A stretch of DNA of 11,553 bases, from the NCBI GenBank assembly GCA_009602725.1, contig WELB01000290.1, positions 114,638 to 126,190 on the forward strand. Reading direction: 5' to 3'. Origin of the DNA: Spirogloea muscicola (lineage: Eukaryota > Streptophyta > Zygnematophyceae > Spirogloeales > Spirogloeaceae). Shown piece after piece: positions 1 to 7,961 of the stretch. The number at the start of each line of letters is the position of its first letter. Position 1 is the first letter of the stretch. The notes below the pieces were generated by a model. That model saw only the letters and a list, made by a program, of their open reading frames with translations, had not been told where the DNA came from and made no database searches. The translations under genes were made by a program, and so were the position numbers.

Positions 1-690
1 CGCAGCTCCCGCCGCCGCCGCCGCTGTCGCCAGCACCGCCCGCCGTCGCCGCGCGCTCACTGCGCCGCCCGCGGAGCCGGAGCTCGGAGTGCCCCCCGGC
101 CAAGCTCGCATGGCCGCGGCTCCCCCTCCTCCTCCCCACGCCGTCGCCGCCGCAGTCACCGCCGCCATCCCCTCGCCCATCGCCATCTTCTTCATCGCCA
201 TCGCCTTCACCGTCCTCCGCCGCCGTCACCCCCGCCAGCGGAGCCCGCGCGCGCGCGGCGTGCCCTCGATGACCAAAGGCATGTGAGAGCGCCACGGGAC
301 TCGCGACCCACGCACGCGCTACTGCCCGGGGCGTGCCAGCCTCGCCGGCACGGCGGCTGCCGCGGCTCGCGGCCCCATCGCCCCTGTCCGGGCAGCCTCA
401 GCCGGCCGCAGCTGCAACGACCCGCCTCGCCGTCGCCTCCGCTGCCATCTCCATTGCCAACGTCTCCGTCGCCGGCCGGACCCCCCCCGCCCATCCCCGC
501 GGTCGCCACCACCTCCACCGCCGCTGCCTTCCTCTCCTCCGCCGAAGCCGGCGCCTCTCGCCCCCCTCAGTCCTGCCCAGCTCGCCTACGCCTCTGCTGT
601 GCCAGCATCGCCAGCGCCCCTGTCAAAACCCCCGTAGCTTGGCTCAGCACGAGAGCTCGCCTGCGCCCGACGGGACGACCGTGCGGAGCA
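1..690. other. GC-rich low-complexity region, no supported gene
   Basis: This stretch is dominated by CCG/GCC-type triplets and C-rich tracts, so every frame stays open and translates as proline, alanine, arginine and serine-rich protein of no recognisable family. Open frames here on both strands are a composition effect. It could be the 5' leader or a gag-like, low-complexity first part of the non-LTR element that follows, because it runs into that element with no visible boundary. I see no promoter motif, RNA gene or repeat beyond the CCG-rich bias. Confidence 0.5.
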
Positions 691-739
691 GGTGCGGCGA
701 GCAGCTGCAGCCGGCACTCGCCGAGGCGGCCGCGGGAGG

Positions 740-2310
740 CCTGCCCCTCTGACCCCAGCACATCCGAGCCGCCATCGCTGGCAGTGGGCCGCGGACCTCG
801 ACCTGGCCGCAGTCCTCAGGCAGGCGGCGCTCCTCCTCGTCCGCCACGTTCCCCGCTGGGCCCGCCCGCACCTCCGCCGAGTCCTCCGCCCCGTCCTCCA
901 ACGCGTTGCAGCGGACCATCGCGACCAGGCCGCCTGGTCAGTCTTCATCCTCTTCCGCCGCCTTCTGCTGGGCAGGGAGCCGCATGAGTCCCGCAGCCAG
1001 GGCTGCCAGCCCCTTCTGGAACGCATCCACCTCTTTGAGAGCGGGAGGAGCTCCTGGCACGACACGACGCCGCAGTGGCTGCAGCTGCCGCCAGCCGCCA
1101 CACCAGACGCGGGGAGTTGACGTCCGCTAGAGCAGCGGCCGTCCGGCGTGCCCTCCGGCTTTGGCATGCCGGCGAGCTCTCGCGGGCTGTCCAAGAACTT
1201 GATGTTTCCTCGCTGGCGCCGCTGTCCTCAACAACCAGTCTTGCCCTGGAAGCCCTCCATCCCCAAGCCCGCGAACCGCCCGAGGCGGTGGTCCTCGACG
1301 CCGCAACCCTCCGTCGGGTATTTCAGACCAGCCGACGAGCGGCCGCAGGCGACCCCTCCGGCATGCTCACGGAGCACCTGCGTGAGCTGTTCTTAGAGGG
1401 CGAGGCCTCGGACTTCCAGGCGCTGCTTCAAGTGTGTGTCAGCTCGTGGCCCAGGACAAGGTCCCTGCTGCTACCCGTTCGGTGCTCTGCTCCAGCACGC
1501 TCCTCGCCATCGCCAAGACCAATGGGGGCGTCTGCCCCATCGCCATCGGGGAGGTACTCTACCGTCTGGTGGCCCGCACGCTGTGGCAGCAACACCTCGG
1601 GCAGGCGCAGACCCACCTTGCCCCACATCAGTACGGCGCTGGGCTGCGAAGCGGCGGGGAGGCCGTCGTCCACAGCGTCCTCGCGGCCCTGGATCTCCAC
1701 CCTGACTGGATGGTCCTGGCTGTTGATGTACAACACGCCTTCAACAGCGTGGAGCGCACCGCCATCGCCGAGGAGCTGCGAGCGGCCTTCCCATCCCTCC
1801 TTCCCCTCTTCCGCCTCGGCTACGGCCAGCCCAGCGACCTCCTGTGGCGGACTGGGAGTGGTGAGGTGGAGACGCTGCAGTCGAGGACGGGCACTCGCCA
1901 GGGGGACCCTCTGGCCAGCTTCTTTTCTGCGCTGGCTCACAGCCGCGCTCTCATGGCCACCGCGGCGGCGCACCCCGACGTCCTCCTCACGACGCCGACG
2001 ACACCACCCTGGTCGGCAGCCCAGGGGAAGTATTGGCAGCCACCGCCACCCTCCAGCAGCAGCTGGCCGCCCTCGGTTTGTCCATCCGGGATGAGAAGTG
2101 TGTCGCGTGGTCTCCTCGAGGCCTCCCTGTCCCCTTGCCCCTGCCACCCCGGCGCCAGACTCCCTCGGGCGGCCTCACCATCCTGGGGGTCCCCCTCGGC
2201 ACGCCGTCTTTCGTGGACGAGCAGCTGCGTGCCTGGCTCCCAGGAGCCTAGGAGCCGACCGGCGGCCCACCTCCCAGCGCCACACGACATGCAGCTGGCG
2301 ATTGCTGACA
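740..2310 (+). pseudogene. Non-LTR retrotransposon reverse transcriptase, frameshifted and truncated
   Basis: Remains of a reverse transcriptase that would copy element RNA into DNA at a nicked chromosomal target. The coding signal moves between frames: about 740-1045, 1046-1432, 1433-1990, then 1991-2251 and beyond. The N-terminal part has the usual pre-RT block ending in LLERIHLFESG. RT motifs are visible: VCPIAIGEVLYRLVARTL (motifs 1-2), LAVDVQHAFNSVERT (catalytic Asp), GTRQGDPLASFF, ADDTTLVG (the catalytic Asp pair, about 1993-2016), LGLSIRDEKC and LTILGVPLG. The shift at about 1432 lies in a GTGTGTGT run and looks like a 2-base slip; the shift just before ADD fits one lost base. Resemblance ends near 2305 (PHDMQLAIA) without the C-terminal domain, so it is 3' truncated. 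The motif style matches non-LTR elements with a C-terminal restriction-like endonuclease, such as the fragment at the right edge of this window. Family placement is inference. Confidence 0.8.
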
Positions 2311-2430
2311 TATTTTACCAAATACCTTGTTCGGTTTGTCCATGAAAGGAAAGGTTGACACCTACTCGAATCGATTGAGACGCTCTTTTGGTGGCAATGC
2401 TGCTTGCCTGCAGCCACTCTGTATTCACAG

Positions 2431-2740
2431 TGGACAGGGCATCTTCTGCTCGCTATTCATGGTGCTCTCAGGCACTCTCCTGCTGGTGCCGGGCGGCATC
2501 GGCGTGCAGGGCGTGCCAGCGATGCCGGAGAAAGACGTGCTCTCTGGCATGGGCTTCGTATTTGACGTGATGGTGGTCAGTCTGAGCATCACCATTGGCC
2601 TGCCGGTGGCGATTTTGATCGTGCCCCGTACGTACTTTAGAGATGGCAAGGAGGTCAATACGAGCACCACACTTGCACAGGACTCGGAGGTAGAGGAGGA
2701 GGTATCGGACAGTGACGATGAGGAACACATGGCCATCTGA
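2431..2740 (+). CDS. ThrE-type threonine/serine exporter family protein, last exon (partial)
   Basis: The translation contains two hydrophobic segments, roughly GIFCSLFMVLSGTLLLVPGG (with its LVPGGIGVQG signature) and MVVSLSITIGLPVAILIVP. It then ends in a short acidic tail (SEVEEEVSDSDDEEHMAI) and a stop. The PGGIGVQG turn followed by an amphipathic link and another membrane helix is typical of the C-terminal half of ThrE/DUF1212-DUF3815 membrane proteins, which export threonine and serine in bacteria and occur in fungi and algae. The frame is open from 2327, but the residues before about 2430 look unlike the family. A plausible splice acceptor (ATTCACAG, ending 2430) suggests the exon starts at 2431; an alternative acceptor ends at 2413. 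The upstream exons are not in the window, and retroelement sequence begins only about 120 bases upstream. The gene is therefore either truncated or has a retroelement in its last intron. Family call is by motif only. Confidence 0.6.
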
Positions 2741-3633
2741 TGGATGATGCTAGGAGGAACCGCTACTTTCACAACACTTTGGCAGGCTCTTCTTGTGAGA
2801 AAAGAATTCCTTCAATTCCTGGTCACAAATCACAGCATCTCATGAACATTATGCTTACATACTCGGCATAGAAGTACCTGGAAGTGCATGTGCCTGAAAG
2901 GCATCTGTGGGGTGTTTCACCTCCAACCATGATGTTCATCTACCGTTCTGCTCTGCCACACTGCCTTATTTCAGCATGTCCTTTCGACCGTTTGACACCC
3001 ACTTATGGACCAATGTGCAGGACTCCCGTGTGAGCATGGCTGTGTTTGCGTGCATGGTGTGCTTGCATGTATGATGCTTACTGGCCGACCGCACATATAA
3101 GCACCTATTGTGCTGATTCTTGATTCGTCCACCTGTGGCAGCAGTCTCCATTTTGGGTAGTTCTACATAGCATTCCATTCATTGCGGCAGTGTGAGCTTC
3201 GCATCAGTCTACGTTCACTTCCGCTTAAGGCTGGCATCAGGCATACACCTGAACACTGCAGGTCTTCCACTCTATATACCTTGGCAGGTCAGTTAACTAG
3301 CTTGCAAACAGCCAATCTGGGAAGATGCTGCTTCTATGCTCTTGCCCATTGTGAGAGGCTGTCTAGGCAGGTAGCTACTCGGCCACGGACTGACTCAATT
3401 AATGGACCCCTCGGAGCTCTCTGAGGTATCCGCACACAAATCAAGCAGCCTGCCTGACCAGAGGATTCTGCTCTGCATGCAGATTCAGTTGGGCTGTTCA
3501 ATTCTGCATGCATGCCCAATCAATACGAAGATGAAGCTACTGCAGCCCATAAGAACTCGGAATTTCAGGATCCAAGTGTCAAGAACTTGTCAAAGTATTT
3601 ACGATTCAGCATGGGTCCAGGCCCGGGTCAGAC
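2741..3633. other. Region without recognisable gene; possible 3' UTR and intergenic DNA
   Basis: This roughly 50% GC stretch follows the stop of the exporter exon and is unlike the GC-rich flanks. Open frames are short on both strands and show no family features. There is a TATA-like CTATATACC near 3270-3280 with no convincing gene after it, and several GCATGCATG-type alternations near 3475-3515. I found no AATAAA or TGTAA polyadenylation signal close to the exporter stop. The last part (about 3510-3633) may be the 3' internal end of an LTR retrotransposon because a polypurine tract and LTR follow, but its translation shows no integrase or other known domain. Confidence 0.4.
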
Positions 3634-3643
3634 TGGGGGGAGT
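3634..3643 (+). other. Polypurine tract before an LTR
   Basis: The sequence TGGGGGGAGT lies immediately before a TGTCATGCCC LTR start. A short G-rich purine run touching the 5' end of an LTR is the primer site for plus-strand synthesis in LTR retrotransposons. This suggests that the LTR starting at 3644 is a 3' LTR of a plus-oriented element rather than a solo LTR. Only position and composition support this. Confidence 0.5.
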
Positions 3644-4225
3644 TGTCATGCCCGGGCGCGTAGCGTCGTCGTAGCGTCGGCTAGAGGGCGGTTGGGCGGA
3701 ACCGACCAGGGGTAAACCCTGGTTGGATATCTCAGGTAGGAAGGTGGTATAGGGAACCTCAGCGGGGGTAACCCATGGGGTGGCCCGCTGGGTAGGGCGC
3801 AACCTGTATGGGCGGGCTGGAGAGCCCCGGGGCGCCGTGTGCTAAGTCCCTGTACCTTCTGCCTTGACCCCCCCCTCGCGGGGTGGGCTCTTAGGGCCGA
3901 TTTACACCGGGACGGATGGACGCCGCCGCGGGGTACGTGTCACGCGGTGTATGGAGCGTCTGGGGTCAAAGTCTTGCCAAGTAGAGGCTAACTAGAGGTC
4001 AATTTGCGTCCGTCCGTCCACGGTGTAAATTGGCCCTTAAGAGATCGGACGGCGTAGAGATGGCATCTCTCCGCAAGTCCCTCAGTGGAGAAAGAACCTA
4101 GCGCCGCCGCCGCAGCCGCCGGCAAGGGTTGGCAGGGTTTGGCGCAGCGCAGGTTGAAGCTCCGGGCCAGGTTGGTCAGGGGGCCGAAGCGGCGAGAGAT
4201 CCCCCGGCGGGGGTGACGACGCGAG
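3644..4225 (+). repeat. Ty3/Gypsy-type LTR, incomplete, with nested MITE
   Basis: The region opens with TGTCATGCCCGGGCG, a start common in Ty3/Gypsy LTRs, directly after a polypurine tract. It continues as GC-rich non-coding DNA with no long meaningful frame. A MITE interrupts it at 3894-4036. I cannot find the matching ...CATGACA-type 3' terminus or a primer-binding site, so the right boundary is uncertain; the end given is where a GA microsatellite begins. A plus-strand RNase H fragment follows at about 4271, which fits a deleted element but does not prove both belong to the same copy. Confidence 0.45.
3894..4036. mobile_element. PIF/Harbinger-like (Tourist-type) MITE, 143 bp, TTA target duplication
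   Basis: The ends form a terminal inverted repeat: GGGCCGATTTACACCGGGAC on the left mirrors the right end, which reads GGTGTAAATTGGCCC. The two ends match over about 30 bases with a few mismatches, the inner parts being GGATGGACGC and GCGTCCGTCC. The element is flanked on both sides by TTA (3891-3893 and 4037-4039). A 3-bp TTA/TWA duplication with a GGGCC-type terminus is the hallmark of PIF/Harbinger elements and their MITEs. At 143 bp it has no coding capacity and would depend on a transposase elsewhere. It lies within the presumed LTR, so it is younger than that LTR. Confidence 0.82.
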
Positions 4226-4244
4226 AGAGAGAGAGAGAGAGAGG
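4222..4244. repeat. (GA)n microsatellite
   Basis: About eleven GA dinucleotides in a row, between the presumed LTR remnant and the RNase H fragment. It may mark a rearrangement boundary, since recognisable RNase H sequence begins about 30 bases later and neither flank continues across it in a readable frame. Confidence 0.8.
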
Positions 4245-4270
4245 CGAGGTGCGAGTATCTTACTTGCGGA

Positions 4271-4594
4271 GAGATGGTGAAGGAGCGCCTGTCATCTGCG
4301 CCGGTCCTGAGGCGGCCGGACTACACCAAGCCGTTCCACTTACACACGGATTGGAGCCGGTTGGGGCTAGGAGCCGTGTTGGTGCAGGTGGAGGAGGCGG
4401 GAAAGGAATATGTGATCGCATATGCGAGCAGGTCCAATAACGCCGCGGAGGCTAATTACAGCTCTTACGAGGGCGAGTGCCTGTGCGTGGTGTGGGCGGT
4501 TGTGCACTTCCGCCCCATACTTGTACTGCAGAGAATTTGTGCTGGTTACCGACCACCAGCCTTTGAAGTGGCTGATGACCACCCCGAACCGGCA
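4271..4594 (+). pseudogene. Ty3/Gypsy RNase H domain fragment
   Basis: Degrades the RNA strand of the RNA/DNA hybrid during reverse transcription. The translation opens with KERLSSAPVLRRPDYTKPF, then HLHTDWSRLGLGAVLVQ (catalytic Asp at about 4349), YASRSN, YEGECLCVVWAV (catalytic Glu at about 4469) and, after a one-base frame change near 4512-4518, YLYCREFVLVTDHQPLKWL (third acidic residue at about 4551). The match ends at KWLMTTPN near 4590, before the last catalytic region. It lies on the plus strand, whereas the reverse transcriptase immediately to its right is on the minus strand, so the two halves of the polyprotein meet tail to tail. It is truncated at both ends and frameshifted. The domain assignment is secure; which copy it derives from is not. 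Confidence 0.85.
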
Positions 4595-5375
4595 CTTGCC
4601 GGGATGGCACTTCATGCCCGACGCCCCAATTCTGACCAGCACTGCCTCCACATGCACGACGTGCTCTGCCACCGTTGTGCTAAACACCAACACATCGTCA
4701 ATGTAACATCTGGCGAAGCGCAGCCCCGCCAAGACCTGATCCATGACCCGCTGGAATCTGGCCGGAGCGTTGCGCAACCCGAATGGCATGCGCGTCCATT
4801 GATAGAGCCGCTCCGCTCCCCAGAAGGCTGTCTTCGCCCTGTCCTCCATCCTCATGCCAATCTGGTTGAATCCCTGGCGGAGGTCCAAGACACTGAAGAA
4901 GCACGCTGCCCCCAACTCGTCGAAGATCTCCTCCGGTGTGGGCATGGGGTAGCGATCAGGCTGAGTCACCTCATTCAGGGCGCGGTAGTCGCCGCACATC
5001 CTCTTCTCCGTCCACTGGCCAAAGAGGTCCTTCTTCGCCGGCATCACTGTCGGGGCCGCGTATTGCGACTCCGACTCCTCAATGAGGCCCACCTGCATTA
5101 GCTCCTCACAGCGCGTCTGCACCAGCGCCCACTCCACCGGGCTGAGCCTATGCCTCCGCCGGTACACAGGCTCTGCCGTGGTCAGAGCAATCGTCATTTC
5201 CCCTGATTGGCAGGTGCCAAGCTCCGCCATGGAGAAGGCAAACGTCCGCCGGTGCCTCTCCAACAGCTCCAAAAACTGCTTTCGCTCCTCGTTGGACAAC
5301 TCTTCGCCCACATCCCACTCGTGGGGCAGCTTCGCCTTCCCTGCTCCCACTTCCTCTTCCTGTGGTTGCTACGCG
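4583..5375 (-). pseudogene. Ty3/Gypsy reverse transcriptase domain
   Basis: Reverse transcriptase of an LTR retrotransposon. Reading down from about 5375 it has a run-in (LPHEWDVGEELSNEER...FAFSMAELG), then AAPTVMPAKKD, KRMCGDYRALNEVTQPDRYP, FFSVLDLRQGFNQI (catalytic Asp near 4885), TRMPFGLRNAPARFQRVMD and CYIDDVLVFS (the YIDD box near 4700). It continues to MKCHPGKCRFG near 4583, where the similarity stops at the inverted RNase H fragment. The RT block itself has no stop codon over about 250 residues, so it is relatively young. Upstream, its frame differs from that of the methyltransferase-linker segment; the change is near 5370 beside a run of C residues (5376-5384). A GTG at 5350 is unlikely to be a real start; this was an internal polyprotein domain. 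Confidence 0.88.
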
Positions 5376-6304
5376 GGCCCCCCCCAGCCTCCTGCTGCTG
5401 GGCCTCAGGTAGCAACGGGCTCCTCCCTGCAGGGACCGCCCCACCGGCACGAGTACTTGGTGGCTGCTCCACGGCCACCGATTCCTCTCCCAAAGATGCC
5501 AGGGCAAGCAGGAGGAGTTGAAACGACCTGCAGGGGCCCCTTTCGGAAGCCCCTGAATGCTCGCTGAAGGCTATCGGGGAGTCCGCCCCCCACGCGGCCT
5601 TGAGCGCCACCAATTCGTGCTGCGACTTTACTTCCCCCCCCAGTGGGAAGCCGCCAGTGCCTGCGCGCTGTGCCCACTGCACGTAGAACCCCTGCGCCAG
5701 CTGCCACGCTGCCTGCTGGCGCCGCTGTGCTGCAAAGCTTACTGCCAGCACCCACGTGAGAGCCCTCAGGTCCATAGCCTGCCCTAGTAGCTTCCGACGC
5801 TGCCGCTCGGTAAGCCCCGGAGCTGATGTTGTGCCTGACGGGAAGCCCAGCGCCCGCTCACGCTCGCCGGCACGGGGCTCCTCCAAACGTTGCGTGTTGT
5901 GATCCCACACCATGCCCGGGCCGCCATTTCTGAATGCATGAGACGACGGGTAGCTCACCAGCGTGGGCAACGCCGCCCGCGGCTGCCCCACCTTATTGCA
6001 AAGCGCGTACGGAGGAATGTCGTCCGTTGTCACGGGCTGAGGCAACCTGCCTGGATCCAATATGTCTGCCACGAACAACCCGGCTGGGCGCGTGACCAGC
6101 GCGGCCGCAGCTGCCAACAACTCTGGCTGGGCCAAATTTGTCCACTTATCCGTAGTCGGTGCGCGCGGCTGCCCAGAGCAGCTGCGTCCAGAGGCACGCA
6201 GCGCCCAACGCGGCTCTCCATCACCTGGAAGTCGCGCCGCACATTCGCGCGGCGGTCGTCGCCAGATGGCACGTTCTCTAGCACGTATGCTAGGGGGGCC
6301 TCCT
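5372..6304 (-). pseudogene. Retrotransposon cytosine-5 DNA methyltransferase, C-terminal half plus linker
   Basis: Second half of a C5 DNA methyltransferase embedded in the retrotransposon polyprotein; these enzymes move a methyl group from AdoMet to cytosine. From 6304 downwards: APLAYVLENVPSG (motif VI, ENV codons at 6270-6278), SRAHRLR (motif VIII-like), then WTNLAQPELL after a one-base frame loss near 6150. Next come a target-recognition region with LVSYPSSHAF and GPGMVWD, ERERALGFPSGTT (motif IX-like, about 5865-5829), and LLGQAMDLRALTWVLA (motif X-like, about 5790-5745). A Gln/Ala-rich linker without recognised domain follows (to about 5372) and leads to the reverse transcriptase. The first half of the enzyme lies at 6981-7806, separated by a solo LTR. 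Motif order and spacing make the family call strong. It resembles methyltransferases reported inside LTR retrotransposons of some algae and dinoflagellates. Confidence 0.82.
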
Positions 6305-6468
6305 TGTTAGAATATAGGCATTAGCTCCTTTCGTTGTTCTCCATACTATTTTAATTGTCCCACTTAGGGAAGCACCTGTCGCTTCCAGAGGTGGCTTGCC
6401 CGGATCATCAGGGTGACACGTAGACAGATCACACGTGAGAGTATGTGCCTCACACCTGTGGACACATC

Positions 6469-6556
6469 AGCTTAACGGACACCTAGGGCCAGCTCTGCAG
6501 CAGGCCCCTGCCCGACTAGCTTAACGGACACCTCGGGCCGGCTCTGCAGCCGGCCC
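6469..6556 (+). repeat. Two tandem copies of a ~49-bp unit in the LTR
   Basis: AGCTTAACGGACACCTAGGG at 6469 recurs as AGCTTAACGGACACCTCGGG at 6518. Each is followed by a GC-rich arm containing CTCTGCAG that can pair with itself (GGGCCGGCTCTGCAGCCGGCCC in the second copy has the form of a short hairpin). Such repeats in LTRs often lie in the U3 promoter/enhancer part; that role is inferred. Confidence 0.75.
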
Positions 6557-6783
6557 TCCTTGGGCCCCCGGTGGGCAGACCCGCCGGGACCCAGTGTGCC
6601 CATGTGATTCTGCATTCTTTCTATGTAGGCAAAAGGGGGTCGAGTGAGCTCAAGCTTGCTCACTCTAACAGGAGCCACCGTCCTCCTTTTGCCCACCGCT
6701 CCTCCTTGCTTGCCAGCGCCCACGCCACCTGCCTTGAGCTGCTGCCGGCCTGCTTCCTGCCGGACCCTGCCGCCATCACCGCC

Positions 6784-6980
6784 ATGGGCAAGAAGGCTGT
6801 CTTTGCCGTGGGCAAGAAGGCGAGGAAGGAGCGCGGCGCTCCATTCAAGAGCACCGCGTCCTCATCGCCTGAGCCTCAAGCTTCTTCACGGCCTGAGCCC
6901 CAACCGAGTGATGGTGAGACTCTGGGTCCTGCGCATTCAGTTAGTCCTAATACGGCACTAACGAATAGCCCAGCTCAACA
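6784..6980 (+). other. Start of a gag-like reading frame inside the LTR
   Basis: An ATG in a good context (GCCGCCATCACCGCCATGG) opens a frame reading MGKKAVFAVGKKARKERG, a basic start followed by a Ser/Pro/Glu-rich stretch. It stays open to the end of the LTR. Beyond 6980 the frame runs antisense through the methyltransferase and is meaningless. In an intact element this could be the first part of gag or of a leader protein beginning inside the LTR. No known domain is recognisable, and the LTR may simply have chance coding potential. Confidence 0.35.
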
Positions 6981-7806
6981 CTCCTGCCCCCCCCTGCAGC
7001 AACGCCAACACACGCTCCAGCTCCCAAACGAGCCGCGAGCGGTGGTCATCCAACCCACGGCCTGCACCCGCGCTGGAATGCCCTTGGCACTCCCAACCTG
7101 CAATCACAAGGTCCACCTGTCCCAACCCCCTCAAGTGGTGTGGGCCCACCAGCTGGACATCAGCCGGCAGGGTGGTGAGGTAGCCCTTGATGGCCTCCGG
7201 GGTCAGCAAGTCGGGGTACTGGTCCATCAACCGCCCGATGTGGTGCGCTGCTGCCGCCTGCGCCACCGGATCCGGGTCAACGTAGACGTACCGTCGAACC
7301 CGCACGCCATTGGCCACACTGCCGCCAACCCGGTGGCGATGCCGCCAAAGAGCTCCACAAGAACAACCCCGCCGTGCGAGATTGTCCAATCAATTGTTGT
7401 ACTATCCACAGACGGCTCGCCGTGCAGCTGCACAATTGCCGGCGGACACGCTGGCAGCTCCTGCGCCACCAGGGGAAGCTGCTGCCACGCACGGTCCACC
7501 AGCTCTTCCACCTGCACCGCATGCGCAGCGACCCCGCGGCCTGCAGCAGCCGCTCCTGACACTGCCGCCAGTGGCGTGGAGGCCGCCTCCTCCGGCGGCA
7601 TGGACAGCAGGTCGCTGCCCACCCACGCAGCCTCCCCGTGGCATGCGAATGCGGACCCTTCCTCCACTGCGGCAACCAACTGCAGTGGGAACTCTACCTT
7701 GCGTCCCTCTCCACATGCGTAACCGGGCCGGTAACTCCCCACTTCCTCCCGATGGTCAACACTCACCCCGCATGGGTACAAGAACTCCGTGCCTAGCAGC
7801 ACTGCT
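6981..7806 (-). pseudogene. Retrotransposon protease C-terminus fused to cytosine-5 DNA methyltransferase, N-terminal half
   Basis: From 7806 downwards the translation begins LLAVLLGTEFLYPCGVSVDH, which looks like the C-terminal strand-turn of a retroviral-type aspartic protease (the LLG..F segment). Its catalytic DTG/DSG part is missing because the element is cut at the DNA polymerase fragment. After a linker of about 120 residues comes VVLVELFGGIATGLAAV (AdoMet-binding motif I, about 7361-7318). A one-base loss near 7318 changes frame. The rest reads RRYVYVDPDPVAQAAAAHH (motif II-III), LGQVDLVIAGWECQGHSSAG (motif IV, catalytic Cys codon 7087-7089) and RSRLVWELERVLALLQ. The usual Pro-Cys-Gln of motif IV is Glu-Cys-Gln. 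The solo LTR interrupts just before motif VI. The arrangement protease-methyltransferase-reverse transcriptase indicates a methyltransferase gained by an LTR retrotransposon. Confidence 0.82.
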
Positions 7807-7930
7807 AAAAGAGCTCGTAGCATACATAGAGCAAGGGTGGGCTTTTTTGAAGGTCATATACGGTGACACGGATTCTTGCATGATATCTTCTGAGAGCGCC
7901 ACTAAGGCGGAGATAATAGACGCCGCAAAC
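7805..7930 (+). pseudogene. Family B DNA polymerase fragment (YGDTDS palm motif)
   Basis: About 42 codons read LLKELVAYIEQGWAFLKVIY followed by GDTDSCMISSESATKAE. The YGDTDS box is the metal-binding motif C of family B DNA polymerases, and the helix before it (x-L-V-x-Y-I-E) fits the usual context of this motif. The fragment is cut on the left by the minus-strand retrotransposon protease region and on the right by the palindrome that starts at about 7930, so no other polymerase motif is present. A YGDTDS (rather than YCDTDS/YTDTDS) box points to a replicative type as in large DNA viruses or eukaryotes, not the protein-primed type. Being next to a viral-type helicase, a viral origin is likelier than a host delta polymerase, but this is inference from a very short piece. 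Confidence 0.65.
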
Positions 7931-7961
7931 GGTGCTGGAGGGCGCAAATCCAGTTTAGATA

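Larger units (their letters stand above)
6305..6980 (+). mobile_element. Solo LTR, 676 bp, inserted in the methyltransferase
   Basis: The insert begins TGTTAGAATATAGGC and ends GCCCAGCTCAACA, giving TGTT...AACA termini. It is flanked by the 5-bp direct repeat CTCCT at 6300-6304 and 6981-6985. Removing the insert and one CTCCT copy brings methyltransferase motifs IV and VI back to normal distance. This is therefore an integrase-made insertion followed by LTR-LTR recombination that removed the element body. A TGTTAGAATATA start is typical of Ty1/Copia LTRs, so Copia is the likelier superfamily; that is inference. Orientation is assigned from the start motif and the internal plus-strand reading frame. 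It contains a tandem repeat (6469-6556) and a frame starting at 6784. Confidence 0.85.

Noticed and set aside
586-1194. Minus-strand frames over the GC-rich left end
   Set aside because: Antisense shadows of the non-LTR element and of CCG-rich DNA; Arg/Ala/Gly-rich without domain features.
3182-3674. Small plus-strand frames of 80-90 codons
   Set aside because: No domain, no codon bias like neighbours and no convincing promoter or splice signals; treated as non-coding.
4274-5101. Single plus-strand protein of 275 codons
   Set aside because: Only the first part (to about 4515) is RNase H in this frame; the rest is antisense to the minus-strand reverse transcriptase.
6571-7722. Long plus-strand frame of 383 codons
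   Set aside because: It crosses the LTR border at 6980 and then runs antisense to the methyltransferase; only its 6784-6980 part has any independent support.
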